64,000 bases of DNA, from contig WPIO01000004.1 of NCBI GenBank assembly GCA_009760855.2, positions 6,060,001-6,124,000 on the forward strand, written 5' to 3'. This DNA comes from Cristatella mucedo. Lineage: Eukaryota; Bryozoa; Phylactolaemata; Cristatellidae. Shown in pieces: positions 61,998 through 64,000 of the stretch; positions within the stretch are counted from its first letter, which is position 1; the number at the start of each line of letters is the position of its first letter. Below the pieces are notes generated by a model, which saw nothing but the letters and a program-made list of their open reading frames with translations, did not search any database and had not been told where the DNA came from. The position numbers were made by a program, and so were the translations under genes.

Positions 61998-62867
61998 TTT
62001 CCTCGATTTCTCGCTCAGTTGCAGTCAGTCTGTTTGCATCTTTCCTCTGTACCACTGCCGAACTTGATTACGAGTATCGTCCCAGTCCCGTCCTCTCTTC
62101 CCATTCTTTCCCTCAGTTGCTCTCTTGTCTCGCCCTCATTTCTCTCATGCTAAGTTACTCCTCCTCCTCTCGCCCTCATTTATTCCACATATTGTCGCGA
62201 GTGTCTGCGTTTGCGAAAGGGTAAGCTTGGGACACGAGTGTGTGTGAAGGCCATGGAATGTCAGGATGCCTTGGAGCATTCGGTGATAAAATCGCTTGTG
62301 CGTTCGTGGCCACGTGGCCAGGGGCAGATTTTCTAGGTCGGAATCCCAGGCTGTCTGTCCTGTCAGTCCTGTCCCAGGAATCTTTAAGCTGCATTTATTG
62401 AAAAATGGGCAGCCGCGCCGTCTTGGTTCGCAACGCGAAGCCCCTTTGGCGAAGATCGGAGGAAACGCAACTTTCGGTGCGTGTGTCACTCGACACACAT
62501 GCAATAGTTTGCCGTGTTGCTCGAAAACGCAACCTAGCTTGTTTTTCGACTGACCTAACGTGACCTAACTTTTTCGTTTTATCCGCATTCGTGGCCTCAA
62601 TATGGCTTGTCATAAACGAGCCTGGAACAACTATTAATCACCAAGCTGATCTGCTCTGGCCGTTGAAGTAATCGACGGCTTACATACATTCTCGCCGGAA
62701 GGTGAGGTCAATTAATGGCTATTGCCAATCGGGTCAGAAAATAAAATGCTTGTAATTGGAAAGTGGGCCGCCGCGGCAGCCCAGCAAAAGTGTGCGTGCC
62801 TGTGCGAGTATTGTGTGAGCAAGACAGTGACAGCGAGTGGTAAGCAGGTAAGTATGTGAGCCGGCGA

Positions 62868-62955
62868 GAGACAGAGAGAGAGAGAGAGATAGCGAGACAG
62901 AGAGAGAGAGACAGACAGAGATAGAGAGACAGAGACACAGAGAGAGAGACAGAGA

Positions 62956-63039
<84 letters not shown>

Positions 63040-63054
63040 TGGAGACAGAGACAC

Positions 63055-63085
<31 letters not shown>
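62868..63085. repeat. (GA)n-rich microsatellite region
   Basis: GA, GACA, GATA and GGAGAT variants over about 210 bp. Confidence 0.95.
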
Positions 63086-63810
63086 CACAGCCTTGTCGCG
63101 CCATCTGGCGAACAGGGAAAATAGTTCGCTTTTCCACGCAGAACGCGTTCCGAAAACAAAGAATACTGCTAAAGACAATCACATTGACGCGAAGAATAAA
63201 CATGTTTTCGGGTTGCCTCTGGAGTTTTCTTAGCAGCAAACTCCTTGAACGCAGTTGGATTGGAATTTCTTAGAATCGGCCGTTCGAATACATATTTGGC
63301 CGGTTGCCAAACACCTCGAGCCGGCTGCTTTGTTAGACCGCGACTCAAAGGTTCTGAGACCCGAGGCTGAGACATTCTTACTGCACTGTGCACTGCAGAA
63401 CCTGATGCAAGGGCATCTTTGACTTCATTAAGCCAAGGTCTCGATAATTAAAAAGTGTAGAAGTGCAGCATGGATTGTCGAAGCGCTCAGTGGTGCTTGC
63501 AGCAGCCCCGCTAAAGCAAGCAGTTGCTACATATGGCCTCATTAGCAGTTAGGATATAATCGTTGGTTCTGTGTAATACGATTTTTCTGATTCAGTCACG
63601 TAAAGTATGGCATATGCACGTTTACGTGTATTTTAAAGTATATTTATGTACGCCAGGGCGCTGACGGCGCGGCCACTTTCAAACGCTTAGAAGGCGGACT
63701 GCTCGGAAGGCGGCAAGCCGACGGCCTTGTCGGCTTGCTGCCGCACAAGGACCGGTGCGATTTTAGCCGGCCGCCGGCGGCGACGACCGCCTCGTCGCAC
63801 GTCTTGCACG
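63086..63810. other. No gene recognised
   Basis: A GC-rich patch at 63,655-63,810 includes imperfect inverted GCCGACGGCC/GCCGGCCGCC motifs. No exon seen. Confidence 0.35.
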
Positions 63811-63814
63811 CGTG

Positions 63815-63880
63815 GCTCGTGTGAAGCGCCCGAATAGAGATTAAGTTCTCTTAGGACGCTATTAGAATGAATTATAGGTT
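63815..63880 (+). repeat. SINE-A 3' fragment
   Basis: GTGTGAAGCGCCCGAATAGA, GATTAAGTTCTCTTAGGACG, CTATTAGAATGAATTATA. Confidence 0.85.
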
Positions 63881-64000
63881 TTTTTATTTTTTATGTCAGA
63901 TCGAATGCGTGTTCTTCCGTGACCGTTGCTGTGTGCGTTTACAATTGGGCGCAAAATGACCGCGTCTAATTAATTTGATGTGAATACGACAGCCTTCGTT

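Noticed and set aside
61648-62224. 190-codon + and 135-codon - strand frames
   Set aside because: CT microsatellite translation.
62708-63239. Three - strand frames of 141-175 codons, rich in Ser and Leu
   Set aside because: GA/CT microsatellite translation.

Overview
The window is animal nuclear DNA. It has split coding exons with GT-AG introns, long dinucleotide microsatellites, tRNA-derived SINEs, and CR1/L2-like and Tc1-like transposons. Nothing in it is bacterial: no operons, no rRNA, no CRISPR. The proteins are clear but diverged from vertebrate versions, and the LINE and SINE families are not ones I know from vertebrates, so an invertebrate metazoan (perhaps a lophotrochozoan) is most likely. 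The species cannot be fixed from the sequence.

Three protein genes can be assembled from exons whose splice phases agree. (1) The C-terminal part of an RGS-domain protein on the + strand, four exons at 10,928-14,762, possibly ending with an exon at 18,732-18,831. (2) An EEF2KMT/FAM86-type elongation-factor-2 lysine methyltransferase on the - strand, 28,848 down to 20,444. Five of its exons are firm, one is ambiguous, and the first and last are not found. (3) A complete ORF for the HINFP (histone H4 transcription factor) orthologue on the + strand: ten coding exons at 35,103-55,624, 1,671 nt, 556 residues, ten zinc-finger modules. EEF2KMT and HINFP are divergently oriented with about 6 kb between them. 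A tRNA-Thr(TGU) gene lies at 2,654-2,725 on the - strand.

The rest is mostly repeats. LINE-1f (my label) is a CR1/L2-like element ending in a hairpin followed by (ATT)n. LINE-2f is a second, related lineage without that tail. SINE-A is tRNA-headed and shares the LINE-1f 3' hairpin, which suggests it uses that LINE's machinery. SINE-B is a second tRNA-headed family. There are two Tc1/mariner transposase remnants in inverted orientation and a 187-bp element almost identical at its ends to SPIN, a horizontally transferred hAT transposon. Microsatellites are frequent and several begin exactly at SINE-A 3' ends.

Layout: 1-3,780 is a segmental duplication whose left copy carries SINE and LINE insertions absent from the right copy. 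4-10.4 kb holds LINEs, SPIN and a minisatellite. 10.9-18.8 kb is the RGS gene. 20.4-28.9 kb is EEF2KMT. 29.8-32.4 kb is a cluster of LINE 3' ends. 35.1-55.6 kb is HINFP, with repeat-rich introns. 55.7-64 kb is repeats and a few unassigned open frames.
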